Below, piece after piece: positions 9,360-18,598 of a stretch of DNA of 56,736 nt. Every line of letters starts with the position of its first letter. Position 1 is the stretch's first letter. A program made the translations under genes and the position numbers. The notes under the pieces are model-generated. The model saw only the letters and a list, made by a program, of their open reading frames with translations. It did no database searches and had not been told where the DNA came from. This stretch comes from an uncultured Ectothiorhodospiraceae bacterium (GTDB lineage Bacteria; Pseudomonadota; Gammaproteobacteria; CAMYNG01): NCBI GenBank assembly GCA_947259765.1, contig CAMYNG010000022.1, forward strand, positions 1 to 56,736, written 5' to 3'.

Positions 9360-10460
9360 TTAGCCCGAGCTATCTTCTGTCACGACTCGACGCCCGTCTT
9401 CGGTTAACCAGGCCATAAACAGCTTATAACCCAACGCAAGGATCACCGCACCAATAAACAATCCGAGTATGCCGGACATCAGCATGCCGCCGATGGCGCC
9501 GAGCAGAATGACCAGCATCGGGATGTCCACGCCGCGGCCAAGCAGCAATGGTTTTAGAAAAGTATCACTGCCGCTAACCAGCAGCCCCCAAATCATAAAT
9601 AACACCGCAGGTACCGTGTCATAGGCAGAAAACACCCAAATGATAATCGGGCCAAGCACCAACAACGGCGGCAATTGCACAACGGCCAGCAGCAGCACCA
9701 GTAGCGCCCAAAGACCGGCACCCGGCACACCGAGAATCAACAGGCCGAGACCGGCGGCAATGGACTGGATCAGTGCGACACCCAACACGCCTTGCGCCAC
9801 ACTGCGTACCGTGGCACCAGCGATATCCGCGAACTCCGGTCCCCGGTCACCCATGAGCCGCGAGGAGATGGATACGGTCATCTGCTTGCCGCCACTGGCG
9901 CTGGCCACCAACACACCGGCCAGAATTATCGAAACAACGAACTGCAGTATGCCCGCACCGGCACCCGCTCCAGTTGCCAACAACCAGTTACCGAATATTT
10001 TGAGTTGTGGACCTATTTGTTGCAGTGCCGCCTCCAGATTGGTTGAAGCCAGACTCCAGAGTTGGTACAACTTCTTGCCGACTACCGGCCAGTTGGCAAC
10101 ACTCTCTGCAGGCGGTGGAATCTTGAGTGTACCGCCCATATACCCCTCTGCCAGTGCCTCGGTAGTCTCGGCCAGCGAACCGGCCAGTAACACGGTTGGC
10201 ACAATAATAACGGCCAAGCCCAGCAAGGTGATCACCGTTGCTGCGAGTTTGCTGCGGCCACCCATGGCCGATTGTAATTTTTCAAACAGCGGAAAAATCG
10301 CCACCGCGATGATGATGCCCCAAACAATGGGGGTGATAAACGGTTCGACAATCTTAAAGCACCAGCCAACAAGCAAAACAAGAATACCAATGCGAATGCT
10401 GGCTTCAATGGCATTTTTCATGAACGCAGGATCGGTCTGGATGGGTTTGGACGTGCTCAT
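9360..10460 (-). CDS. AI-2E family transporter (PerM/TqsA-like)
   Basis: 366 residues from an ATG at 10460 with AAGGA upstream. The architecture is that of the AI-2E exporter family: two to three N-terminal membrane segments (VEPFITPIVWGIIIAVAIFP), a cytoplasmic or periplasmic helical middle, then a block of five segments with PPLLVLGPIIIW, SGSDTFLKPLLLGRG and GAIGGMLMSGILGLFIGA. Family members move quorum-signalling molecules or act in Na+/H+ exchange, so the substrate cannot be set from sequence. It sits between the HlyD pair and the ion channel on one strand, which suggests a single envelope-transport operon. Confidence 0.88.
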   Translation of the reverse strand: MSTSKPIQTDPAFMKNAIEASIRIGILVLLVGWCFKIVEPFITPIVWGIIIAVAIFPLFEKLQSAMGGRSKLAATVITLLGLAVIIVPTVLLAGSLAETTEALAEGYMGGTLKIPPPAESVANWPVVGKKLYQLWSLASTNLEAALQQIGPQLKIFGNWLLATGAGAGAGILQFVVSIILAGVLVASASGGKQMTVSISSRLMGDRGPEFADIAGATVRSVAQGVLGVALIQSIAAGLGLLILGVPGAGLWALLVLLLAVVQLPPLLVLGPIIIWVFSAYDTVPAVLFMIWGLLVSGSDTFLKPLLLGRGVDIPMLVILLGAIGGMLMSGILGLFIGAVILALGYKLFMAWLTEDGRRVVTEDSSG

Positions 10461-10490
10461 TAGATGTGATCCTTTTTCAGTTTAATTTTT

Positions 10491-11162
10491 TTAATTGCTG
10501 TCTGAAAGACGCTTGGAGATGTGCATTCCCACCAGGCTTGCCACGAGTATGGTCAGATAGAACTGGCCCGCTATCGCCTCGAAGTAAACCAGGAAGCGTG
10601 CAAGCGGTTTCACCGGAGTGATGTCACCGAAACCCAGGGTTGTGAGAGACACGAAACTGAAATAAACAAAGTCGGCGAAATTGTCGTACCACGCTGAGTG
10701 ATTGGCGCCTTTGAATGCATCGGGTGAAAACTGCACGATGAGCAGAAACACTGTCGCGAAGGTCAACCCCAGCAGCAGATAAACACAAATCGCACCGAGA
10801 ATTTTGTTGCCCGTGATATCACCCGTGAAAAGTACCTGCCGCAGAGCCAGCCAGCCTGTGCCGGCGAAGAACACCATTAATAAGGACAGATGGGCGTAGT
10901 GCAGACCCACTGTGTCGAGAAACTGTCCCGCAACCAGGATTCCGAAAATTGCTATAAAAAAACCTATGCCGGTGCGAAACCAGGTGCGTGTGTTTTTTAC
11001 ACTCCAGACCGCAATCGCCAGAGTCACAACTGTTGCCGCCGGCACCAGGCGCTGGACAGACGAGCCGGCGAATTGATCAGCAACAGCGGCCACCAGTAGC
11101 AACAGCACCAGAGCTACAGTGAGAAAGATAAAATTGTCCTGCTCGGACACGTGCTTTTTCAT
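10491..11162 (-). CDS. Potassium-channel-like two-pore-helix (Ion_trans_2) protein
   Basis: 223 residues from the ATG at 11162, with GGGGGA just upstream. Several N-terminal hydrophobic helices precede a typical pore region: a re-entrant helix and selectivity filter SLTTLGFGDITP, flanked by ICVYLLLGLTFATVFLLIV and the last helix FYLTILVASLVGMHI. TLGFGD corresponds to the TVGYGD filter of potassium channels. There is no cytosolic RCK/TrkA-N gating domain, so it is a bare channel. It starts the 11162-to-7074 gene run, followed by the AI-2E transporter after 30 bases. Confidence 0.85.
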   Translation of the reverse strand: MKKHVSEQDNFIFLTVALVLLLLVAAVADQFAGSSVQRLVPAATVVTLAIAVWSVKNTRTWFRTGIGFFIAIFGILVAGQFLDTVGLHYAHLSLLMVFFAGTGWLALRQVLFTGDITGNKILGAICVYLLLGLTFATVFLLIVQFSPDAFKGANHSAWYDNFADFVYFSFVSLTTLGFGDITPVKPLARFLVYFEAIAGQFYLTILVASLVGMHISKRLSDSN

Positions 11163-11772
11163 GCTCCCCCTGCTCCGCACTTTTCCGCGCGAACTCTGCG
11201 GATAATTATTGTTAGCCCGTAGCAGGCAGGTCTTCCCCCGAGGCTACGGGCCTGCCCGCATTTCCCGCCAGTTTAACCGGAAATTGGAATTTTGCCATGC
11301 CACGCGGTGCAATCGTTCAACAATCAGGAGGCGAAAATGGGCGAGCCGACCCGCTGAGAACGCGCCTGTTCGCCGGGCGCGCCTGCCAATTTCGAATCTA
11401 GAAAACTGTTCCGAATCCCTATCCACCTCCTGAACAAGAGCAGTGAAGCTGGCTCGGCATTTCAAGACCGTGTGCCGCAGGACGCCGCACATGGACGTGC
11501 AAGTGTCGCGTGAGGGCACGATGCCCGTAGCGACCGCGGCACTCGAGCGGCCAGGGATGGCTTCATTTGCGAGTCTTGAAATGCCGAGCCAGCTTTACTG
11601 GTCGACTTTAAAGCACAATTGCATTGCTAAACCGGATAGGGATTCGGAACAGCTATTTGGCCACCTCAGTAGACACGCGGTTGACCTTAAGCAGGCACAT
11701 ACCGCATGATATTGACAAATGCTGCCACCCCCGGCGTCGGCCTTTCCAACCACCAAATAATGAAATAACACA
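11163..11772. other. Intergenic region, 610 bp, between divergent genes
   Basis: This region separates the ion-channel gene (minus) from the RND adaptor gene (plus), so it should hold two outward promoters. Its middle is a nested inverted repeat described separately (11406-11652). Short open frames occur on both strands, but their composition is arginine-rich and unlike real proteins, so I call none of them. No RNA gene recognised. Confidence 0.55.
11406..11652. repeat. Nested inverted-repeat element, 247 bp, MITE-like
   Basis: Outer arms are 19-bp perfect inverted repeats, 11406-11424 (ctgttccgaatccctatcc) and 11634-11652. Inner arms are 23-bp perfect inverted repeats, 11446-11468 and 11573-11595, carrying AAGCTGGCTCGGC. 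The gaps between outer and inner arms are 21 and 38 bp. The core (11469-11572) contains GAGGGCACGATGCCCG and is not coding. No clear target-site duplication is visible. It could be a miniature transposable element or a structured RNA; on RNA the two arm pairs would form one long interrupted stem. Confidence 0.7.
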
Positions 11773-12999
11773 GTGGATATGTACGATCGCCTTGAAGAAA
11801 TTTGGTCGCACGCGGCCCGTCAAAAACTATTCGCCATTACCTTTTATACATGCCTGGCGAGCACGCTGGTCGCTTGCAGCGAACCTACATCCGAGGTTGC
11901 CAGCGCCCCACCGGTTACCGTGGTGAAAATTCAACCCACGGATATCCCCATTACGGCGGAATTTGTCGGCAAGACGCAAAGCTCACGCCGCGTGGAAATC
12001 CGTTCGCGTGTCGAGGGTTTCCTGGAACAACGGCTGTACACCGAAGGTGAAATGGTTAAAGCGGGCAAGGTGCTGTTCCAGATGGACCGTAAGCCCTTTG
12101 AGGCCAGACTGCAGTCAGCCGAGGCCGAGTTGTCCCAACAGCAGGCGCGGCTGGATAATGCCACCGCCAATCTAAACCGGGTCAAACCACTGGCGGAGCA
12201 AAATGCACTGGCGCAAAAGGATCTGGATGATGCACAAGCCCAGTTTCGCAGCGCTGCCGCCGCGGTGGAGTCTGCCAAGGCCAAGGTTATCCAGGCCGAA
12301 CTGGATCTCGGTTATACCAGCATTATTTCGCCAGTCACTGGACTGTCAAGTTTTGCCACCAAGCGTGAGGGCGCCTTTATTGGTTTCGGCACTGATAGTC
12401 TACTGACCTATGTCGCCCAATTGGAGCCCATGTGGGTGGAATTCAGCGTTTCCGAAAACCAGATGTTGCAGTCGAAGAAACGAGAGGACGCCGGGTTGGT
12501 CAAAAAGCCCGCGGATGGTAACTTCGTCGTTGAGATCGTGCTCGCAGACGGCACGGTGTATCCGCATACCGGCCGAATTACTTTTGCTGATGCCTCACTC
12601 AGCGAAGAAACCGGTACATTTCTCATTCGCGCCGAGGTCGACAACCCGAAACTGGAGCTGCGTCCCGGCCAGTTTGTTCGTGCGCGACTCAAGGGGGCGA
12701 TTAGGCCAAACGGAATTCTTGTTCCTCAGCAGTCGGTGCAACAGGGTGCGCAAGGCAGCTTTGTCTGGGTAGTAAACGAGCAGGGTCAGGCCGAGTTTCG
12801 CCCCGTTGAAGTCGGCGCCTGGCAGGGCGACGAGTGGTTTGTGGAGAAAGGCCTGAACGGCGGCGAAACGGTGGTCGTAGAGGGAGCACTGAAGTTACGT
12901 GCCGGCGTGCCGGTCAAGATCGTCACACCAACGAAAGACAAGGACGCGCCGGCTGATCCCCCCGCCGAGAACGAATCAGGCGCAGCGACAAAGTCCTGA
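11773..12999 (+). CDS. RND efflux periplasmic adaptor lipoprotein (AcrA/MexA type)
   Basis: 408 residues from GTG at 11773; an ATG two codons later is equally possible. A longish basic N-terminus leads to a lipobox (TLVAC, Cys35), so it is probably a lipoprotein tethered to the inner membrane. Domains follow the AcrA order: lipoyl half (RSRVEGFLEQRLYTEGEMVKAG), alpha-hairpin (ARLQSAEAELSQQQARLDNA to AVESAKAKVIQAEL), second lipoyl half (YTSIISPVTGLS), beta barrel and membrane-proximal domain (GILVPQQSVQQGAQGSFVWVV). It is first in a three-gene efflux operon; the pump gene starts four bases after its stop. Confidence 0.93.
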   Translation: MDMYDRLEEIWSHAARQKLFAITFYTCLASTLVACSEPTSEVASAPPVTVVKIQPTDIPITAEFVGKTQSSRRVEIRSRVEGFLEQRLYTEGEMVKAGKVLFQMDRKPFEARLQSAEAELSQQQARLDNATANLNRVKPLAEQNALAQKDLDDAQAQFRSAAAAVESAKAKVIQAELDLGYTSIISPVTGLSSFATKREGAFIGFGTDSLLTYVAQLEPMWVEFSVSENQMLQSKKREDAGLVKKPADGNFVVEIVLADGTVYPHTGRITFADASLSEETGTFLIRAEVDNPKLELRPGQFVRARLKGAIRPNGILVPQQSVQQGAQGSFVWVVNEQGQAEFRPVEVGAWQGDEWFVEKGLNGGETVVVEGALKLRAGVPVKIVTPTKDKDAPADPPAENESGAATKS

Positions 13000-13003
13000 A
13001 CCC

Positions 13004-16000
13004 ATGATTTCTCACTTCTGCATACGACGACCGATCTTTGCATCGGTGTTGTCTATTGTTGTGGTCATCGCCGGTTTAGTTTCCATGACCGGCCTGCCCA
13101 TTACCCAATACCCCGACATTGTGCCGGTCCAGGTTACAGTCAGCGCCAGCTATCCAGGCGCGGATGCCGAAACCGTGGCCAATTCCGTAGCCGCCCCCAT
13201 CGAGAAGCAGGTCAACGGCGTCGACAACATGATCTATATGCAGTCGACCAGCTCGGCTACCGGTGAGATGACGCTAACGGTCTATTTCACCATCGACACC
13301 GATCCCGATACCGCCGAGGTCCAGGTCAATAACCGGGTCAGCCTGGCCATGCCGGAACTGCCGGACACCGTGCGCGCCACCGGTGTGCGGGTGGAAAAAC
13401 GTTCGTCGAGCTTTCTGATGCTCATCGGCCTGAACTCGCCCGATGGCCGCTATGACGAACAGTACATCGGCAACTACGCCGATCTGTATGTACTTGATGC
13501 GATTAAACGCATACCCGGCGCGAATCAGGCACAAATTATGGGCTTGCCGGATCTGGCCATGCGCGTGTGGCTGCAGCCTGAACGCATGGCCAGTCTGGGC
13601 ATCACGCCGAGTGATATCCAGGCGGCAGTCAGTGCACAAAACCAGCAATTTGGTGCCGGTCGGCTCGGACAATCGCCCACCAACCAGCCGGTGGAAATGA
13701 CATTTCCCGTGGTGACCGAGGGACGCTTTAGCGAACCCGCAGAATTTGAAGAAATCATCCTGCGCGCGGATTCAAAAGGCACTGCGATCGTGCGACTCAA
13801 GGATGTGGGACGCGCTACTGAAGGGTTAAAACAATACCTGCTACGTTCCAGTCTAAACGGCAGTCCTTCCACGTTCATCGCTGTCTACCAGCAACCCGGC
13901 TCCAATGCCCTGGAAGTTGCACAAAATATCCGTGCACTCATGAAAGAACTCGAACAGGGCTTTCCCGAAGGTATTGAATACACCGTCTCGTTGGACACCA
14001 CCAAGTTTGTCCAGGCCTCAATCAAGGAAGTGGTGGAAACCCTGATCATCGCGGTCATCCTGGTGGTGTTGGTGACCTATCTGTTTTTACAAAGTATCAA
14101 TGCCACACTGATCCCCACCGTGGCGATTTTCGTTTCCATCATCGGCACCTTTGTCGGCATGATGGCATTGGGCTTTTCCATTAACCTGCTGACCCTGTTT
14201 GGATTGATCCTGGCTATCGGTATCGTCTGTGATGACGCCATCGTGGTGGTGGAAAACGTTGAGCGCAACATGGAACAGCTGGGTCTGGCGCCCAAAGACG
14301 CGACCTTCCGTGCCATGGACGAAGTCACCGGCCCGGTGATTGCCACGACGTTGGTACTCATTGCCGTGTTCGTGCCGGTGGCATTTTTGGGCGGCACCAC
14401 CGGCGTGTTGTACCAACAGTTTGCCATTACCATCGCCATCTCGGTCGCCATTTCAAGTTTCGTCGCACTGACACTGACGCCGGCACTGGCCGCCATTTTG
14501 CTAAAACCGGCGCAGGGCGAGAAAATGAAGTTCTTCAAATGGTTTAACACCTGGCTGGAAGGCGCCACGGGTCGTTATACCGACGGCGTGAACCTCACCA
14601 TGAAGCGAGTTGGCGTGGCACTCGGCGTGCTGGGCGCAATGTTTGTCGCCATGTACTTCCTGTTCAAGGCGGTACCGGGCAGTTTCGTACCGCCGGAGGA
14701 TCAGGGTTATGTGTTTGCCGCCGTGATACTTCCCGACGGCGCCAGTCTGGATCGCACCGAGGAACTTACCAAACGGGTCGCGGAAATCTTTGCCGAGCAT
14801 CCATCGGTGCAGGACTATTCTTCCTTATCCGGTTACAGCCTGTTGGATGGCCAGTTTAAAACCAACACCGGTACGGTGTTCGTCGCGCTTAAGGATTTCG
14901 ACCAGCGTGACAGCCCCGAGCTTTCGGTGAAAAGTTTGTTTGCCTTTGTGGGCCCCAAACTTCAGGCGCTGGAAGAAGGCGTGGTCATTCCCATCAACCC
15001 GCCGTCAATTCCCGGTCTGGGGACCCAAGGCGGTTTTGAGTACTGGTTACAAAATCGCGGCCGCGGCGGTGTTGACCAGCTTGCCGAGAAAACGAAAAAA
15101 CTGATTGCCGAAGGCGGAAAACGACCTGAACTGACGCGACTCAACACCACCATTAATGCTGCATCGCGACAATTGCGCGTGGAAGTGGACCGCTCCAAGG
15201 CGGAAACACTCGGTGTGCCGGTGCAAGTTATTTATGACGCCCTGCAGACGTTGTTCGGTTCGCTGTATGTCAGCCAGTACAACAAGTACGGCCGGGTCTG
15301 GCAGGTCATTCTGCAGGCCGAGCCGGAGTTCCGCGAGAAGCCCGAAGATATTAACAACATTTTTGTTCGCCAGCGTGACGGCAAAATGGTGCCGCTGTCC
15401 GCGCTGGTCACCGCGCGCTATATCACGGGCCCGGACTTGATGCCGCGTTTTAATGGTTTTATGGCCGCCAAAGTCACTGGTGACGCGAATGTCGGCTTCA
15501 GTTCCGGACAATCCATTGCCGCCATGGAAGAAATCTCGCGCGAGGTGTTACCGGACGGTTTCACCTTTGCCTGGTCCGGTCAGGCATTTGAGGAAAAACA
15601 GGCCGGTGGTACCTCGGCGGTGATCTTTATTTTCGCTTTGATAATGGTATTTCTGATCCTGGCCGCACAATACGAACAATGGTCACTGCCGGTCGCGGTT
15701 ATCACCGCGGTGCCCTTCGGTATTTTTGGCGCACTGATCGCCGTATGGCTGCGCGGTATGGACAATGACGTGTATTTCCAGATCGGTTTGGTCACCCTGA
15801 TTGGCTTATCGACCAAGAACGCCATCCTGATCGTCGAGTTTGCCGAGCTCAAACGCAGTGAAGGCATGGCTGCCTTTGACGCGGCGCTGGAAGCGGCGCG
15901 CCTGCGGCTGCGACCTATTTTGATGACTTCGCTGTCGTTCATTCTTGGCGCCATGCCATTGGTACTCGCCACTGGCGCCGGTGCAAATGCCCGTCACTCA

Positions 16001-16177
16001 ATCGGTACGGGCATCATCGGCGGTATGATTGGTGCGACGACACTGGCATTGTTTTTCGTGCCATTATTTTACTACCTGATTGCCCTTATGAATGAGCGTC
16101 TGGGCAAAAAACCTGCTGCACAAACCGCCGGTAGCGGTGTCACCGACACGCCCAGTGCGAAACGCGAGGACGACTGA
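13004..16177 (+). CDS. RND multidrug efflux pump, HAE1 type (AcrB/MexB-like)
   Basis: 1057 residues from the ATG at 13004, four bases after the adaptor stop. The start gives the usual pump N-terminus MISHFCIRRPIFASVLSI. Two repeats of one plus five membrane helices enclose large periplasmic porter/docking domains. The proton-relay pair is present in TM4 as GIVCDDAIVVVENVERN, and the second half has GLSTKNAILIVEFA with the relay Lys. The length matches AcrB (about 1050). It forms the inner-membrane part of a tripartite drug or toxin exporter with its neighbours. No repressor gene of TetR or MarR type lies beside the operon. Confidence 0.96.
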   Translation: MISHFCIRRPIFASVLSIVVVIAGLVSMTGLPITQYPDIVPVQVTVSASYPGADAETVANSVAAPIEKQVNGVDNMIYMQSTSSATGEMTLTVYFTIDTDPDTAEVQVNNRVSLAMPELPDTVRATGVRVEKRSSSFLMLIGLNSPDGRYDEQYIGNYADLYVLDAIKRIPGANQAQIMGLPDLAMRVWLQPERMASLGITPSDIQAAVSAQNQQFGAGRLGQSPTNQPVEMTFPVVTEGRFSEPAEFEEIILRADSKGTAIVRLKDVGRATEGLKQYLLRSSLNGSPSTFIAVYQQPGSNALEVAQNIRALMKELEQGFPEGIEYTVSLDTTKFVQASIKEVVETLIIAVILVVLVTYLFLQSINATLIPTVAIFVSIIGTFVGMMALGFSINLLTLFGLILAIGIVCDDAIVVVENVERNMEQLGLAPKDATFRAMDEVTGPVIATTLVLIAVFVPVAFLGGTTGVLYQQFAITIAISVAISSFVALTLTPALAAILLKPAQGEKMKFFKWFNTWLEGATGRYTDGVNLTMKRVGVALGVLGAMFVAMYFLFKAVPGSFVPPEDQGYVFAAVILPDGASLDRTEELTKRVAEIFAEHPSVQDYSSLSGYSLLDGQFKTNTGTVFVALKDFDQRDSPELSVKSLFAFVGPKLQALEEGVVIPINPPSIPGLGTQGGFEYWLQNRGRGGVDQLAEKTKKLIAEGGKRPELTRLNTTINAASRQLRVEVDRSKAETLGVPVQVIYDALQTLFGSLYVSQYNKYGRVWQVILQAEPEFREKPEDINNIFVRQRDGKMVPLSALVTARYITGPDLMPRFNGFMAAKVTGDANVGFSSGQSIAAMEEISREVLPDGFTFAWSGQAFEEKQAGGTSAVIFIFALIMVFLILAAQYEQWSLPVAVITAVPFGIFGALIAVWLRGMDNDVYFQIGLVTLIGLSTKNAILIVEFAELKRSEGMAAFDAALEAARLRLRPILMTSLSFILGAMPLVLATGAGANARHSIGTGIIGGMIGATTLALFFVPLFYYLIALMNERLGKKPAAQTAGSGVTDTPSAKREDD

Positions 16178-16178
16178 G

Positions 16179-17663
16179 TTGATTCGCATCGCATCCCTTT
16201 TTGTTTTGATTTTTATTTTGTCCGCATGCGCTGTGGGACCCGACTACGAGCGGCCGGACGTGGATACACCGGATGCCTGGCACTACTCGCCCGAACGCGT
16301 CTCCAACACCGCCAACATTCGATGGTGGCGCCAGTTTAACGACCCGGTGCTCGACGAACTGGTTGCCACGGCACTGCAGGAAAACAAGGATGTACGTATT
16401 GCCGCCGCGCGTGTCGAAGAGTTTATCGGTCGTTTGCGCACCACGCGCTCTGGCCTGTTTCCCCAGTTTGGCTATGACTTGCAAGGTGATAGGCAACAAA
16501 ACACGGAGTCTGGCAGCATTCCGATCCCACCCGGTGTCAGCGGCATCAACGAGTCGTATTCAGCAGTCATCAACGCACGCTGGGAAATTGATCTGTGGGG
16601 TAAGTTGCGGCGCGCAAGTGAAGCGGCGCGCGCGGACTTACTTGCCAGTGAAGAAGCACGGCGCACAGTCATTCTGACACTGGTATCTGCGGTCGCCACG
16701 ACGTACGTCAACCTGCGCGACGCGGATAAGCAATTGGAAATTGCCAAGCAAACGCTCGAATCGCGAAGTAAGTCGTTACATATTTTTGAGTTACGTTACG
16801 AGGGTGGCGTGGTTTCCGAACTGGAAGTGGCCCAGGTGCGCTCGGAGTATGAACAAGCCGCGGCCTCTGTACCCGTGCAGGAGCGACAGATTGCACAAAC
16901 CGAAAATGCCCTGTCGATACTACTGGGCCAAAACCCGGGGCCCATCCCGCGCGGTAAGCGCATCGAAAAACTCGTGTTGCCACCGGTGCCGGAAGCCCTG
17001 CCTTCATCACTGTTGGAGCAACGCCCGGACCTACGCCAGGCTGAACAAGTGTTGGTCGCCGCCAACGCGCGCATCGGTGTAGCCAAGGCGCGATACTTTC
17101 CCTCCATCTCGCTGACCGGGTTTTTTGGCTCAGCCAGTGCCGAACTTTCCGACCTGTTCTCGGATCCCGCGACCACCTGGAATTTCGGCGGCAGCATCAC
17201 CGGGCCCATATTCACCGCCGGCGCGATCTCCGGTGAGGTACAAACAGCCACCGCGCAACAACAACAGGCCCTGCTCGGTTATCAGCGAACCATTCAACAG
17301 GCTTTTCGTGAAGTCGAAGACGCCCTCGTCGGTCACCAAAAATCACGCGATCGCTTGGCAGCGCAACGCCGTCGCGTAAGCGCACTCAGCGATTACGCAC
17401 GCCTGGCCAGGCTACGTTACGATAGTGGCTATACAAGTTGGCTGGAGGTACTGGATGCGGAGCGTAGCCTGTTCGCGGCCCAACTCTTGTATTCGCAGAA
17501 TCAGGCTGATGTGTATAACACGCTTGTGGATATCTATAAGGGCATCGGTGGAGGTTGGGTCGTCGAGGCCGAAAAAATCGCGGCACCGCCGATCGATCCA
17601 GCGGTCGAACCCGTGCCTTCTGCGACCGATTCAGCGCAGACCGTTTCCGCGACAGCGGAATAA
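16179..17663 (+). CDS. Outer-membrane factor lipoprotein of the RND system (NodT/OprM type)
   Basis: I start at the TTG at 16179, one base after the pump stop, because GAGGA lies eight bases upstream and the product then begins with a lipoprotein signal (hydrophobic run ending LSAC, Cys17). Product about 494 residues. Two OEP repeats are visible, with DTPDAWHYSP near the mature end, ARWEIDLWGKLRRASEAA and SLTGFFGSASAELSDLF, plus a C-terminal FREVEDALVGHQKSRDRL stretch. Trimeric TolC-like channel for the upstream adaptor and pump. The stop lies in a short tandem repeat of TAACTGGGAA (17661-17684), which places further TAA triplets downstream. Confidence 0.93.
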   Translation: MIRIASLFVLIFILSACAVGPDYERPDVDTPDAWHYSPERVSNTANIRWWRQFNDPVLDELVATALQENKDVRIAAARVEEFIGRLRTTRSGLFPQFGYDLQGDRQQNTESGSIPIPPGVSGINESYSAVINARWEIDLWGKLRRASEAARADLLASEEARRTVILTLVSAVATTYVNLRDADKQLEIAKQTLESRSKSLHIFELRYEGGVVSELEVAQVRSEYEQAAASVPVQERQIAQTENALSILLGQNPGPIPRGKRIEKLVLPPVPEALPSSLLEQRPDLRQAEQVLVAANARIGVAKARYFPSISLTGFFGSASAELSDLFSDPATTWNFGGSITGPIFTAGAISGEVQTATAQQQQALLGYQRTIQQAFREVEDALVGHQKSRDRLAAQRRRVSALSDYARLARLRYDSGYTSWLEVLDAERSLFAAQLLYSQNQADVYNTLVDIYKGIGGGWVVEAEKIAAPPIDPAVEPVPSATDSAQTVSATAE

Positions 17664-17759
17664 CTGGGAATAACTGGGAATAACAACAACACGGCTCAAG
17701 CAATTTTCTGCTAGCATTTTCTTACTCCGGAACGATTACGCGACACAAGCTGGCTACCC

Positions 17760-18314
17760 ATGAATATCAAAGATCAACTCACGCAGTACTACCGTTGGCT
17801 ACGCCAATACGGTATCAACGATTCGCACAGCGGCAATGCCTCAGTGCGTGATGGTGATGACATCTGGATCACCCCTACCGGCGCCTGTGCCGATACCCTA
17901 CAAGCCAACGAACTGGTGCGTTGCGACTTACATAGTCATTTCGGCGGCGGCGCCTCGCTGGATGCACCTATGCACGTTATGGTGTATCAGAAAAATCCCG
18001 ACGCGCGCGCGATATTACATGGCCATGGCGCCTACAGCGTCGCGCTCACCCTGGACGGCAAGGATTTCGAGCCGGAAGATTTTGAAGGCCGGTACTATTT
18101 TCCCTGTGTCCCGGTGCTGGATATTCCACACAAGGATTACCTGCGTGACGCACCGCAAAAGGTTGCCGAACAACTGGCGGACTACCGTGTGGTCATCGTG
18201 CGTGGTCATGGTATTTACGCCCAGGCGGAGACCCTCAACCTGGCCTACAAGTGGATTTGCTCACTAGAATTATCTGCCAAGACGGCGTGGTTGGCGGCGC
18301 AGATTAAAACCTAG
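17760..18314 (+). CDS. Class II aldolase/adducin family protein
   Basis: 184 residues. The fold signature is clear: SGNASVRDGDDIWITPTGA near residue 25 (phosphate/backbone site), metal-site histidines in ILHGHGAYSVAL near residue 90 and a third in VVIVRGHGIYAQAETL near residue 145. Family members are zinc-dependent fuculose-, ribulose- or methylthioribulose-phosphate aldolases, epimerases or dehydratases. The catalytic acid and substrate cannot be fixed by reading alone. It is probably monocistronic: it follows the efflux operon by about 95 bases and is convergent with the radical SAM gene. Confidence 0.85.
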   Translation: MNIKDQLTQYYRWLRQYGINDSHSGNASVRDGDDIWITPTGACADTLQANELVRCDLHSHFGGGASLDAPMHVMVYQKNPDARAILHGHGAYSVALTLDGKDFEPEDFEGRYYFPCVPVLDIPHKDYLRDAPQKVAEQLADYRVVIVRGHGIYAQAETLNLAYKWICSLELSAKTAWLAAQIKT

Positions 18315-18321
18315 AAAGATT

Positions 18322-18584
18322 GAACCACGGGGAGCACGGGGAAAACAATAAAATGCGTTAACCACAGAGGACACAGAGAAAATATTTTTCAACAAGACCG
18401 AATTCTGAAACCGTCATTCCGGCGAAGGCCGGAATCCATATAACCTGGATGGCAACTAGATTCCGGCCTTTGGCGGAATGACGCTTTTACGTTTTCATAA
18501 TGAAGTGTTTTCCCTGTGTCCTCTGTGCACTCTGTGGTATTGTTTTTTTAAAATAAGGTTCTCCCCGTGCACCCCCTGGTTTTC
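18322..18584. repeat. Dispersed REP-like nested inverted repeat, copy A
   Basis: Three nested imperfect inverted-repeat layers: ACCACGGGGAGCACGGGG (from 18324) against its complement near 18560-18582; ACCACAGAGGACACAGAG (from 18361) against 18512-18537; and an inner pair, 18413-18438 against 18458-18482, built on GTCATTCCGGCGAAGGCCGG. Related copies occur at 21562-21669, 23030-23205 and 56587-56736. It fills the space between two convergent genes, so it may act as a bidirectional terminator. The inner motif resembles palindromes widespread in Proteobacteria. Confidence 0.75.
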
Positions 18585-18598
18585 TTTTCCGGAGCCGC

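Noticed and set aside
11209-11709. Short open frames in the ion channel/RND gap
   Set aside because: They are Arg/Ser-rich, run across the inverted repeat and have no homology-like motif; they are best explained by the palindromic element.
18315-18598. CRISPR array
   Set aside because: The repeats are inverted and nested, not direct with unique spacers of equal length, and no cas genes are present.
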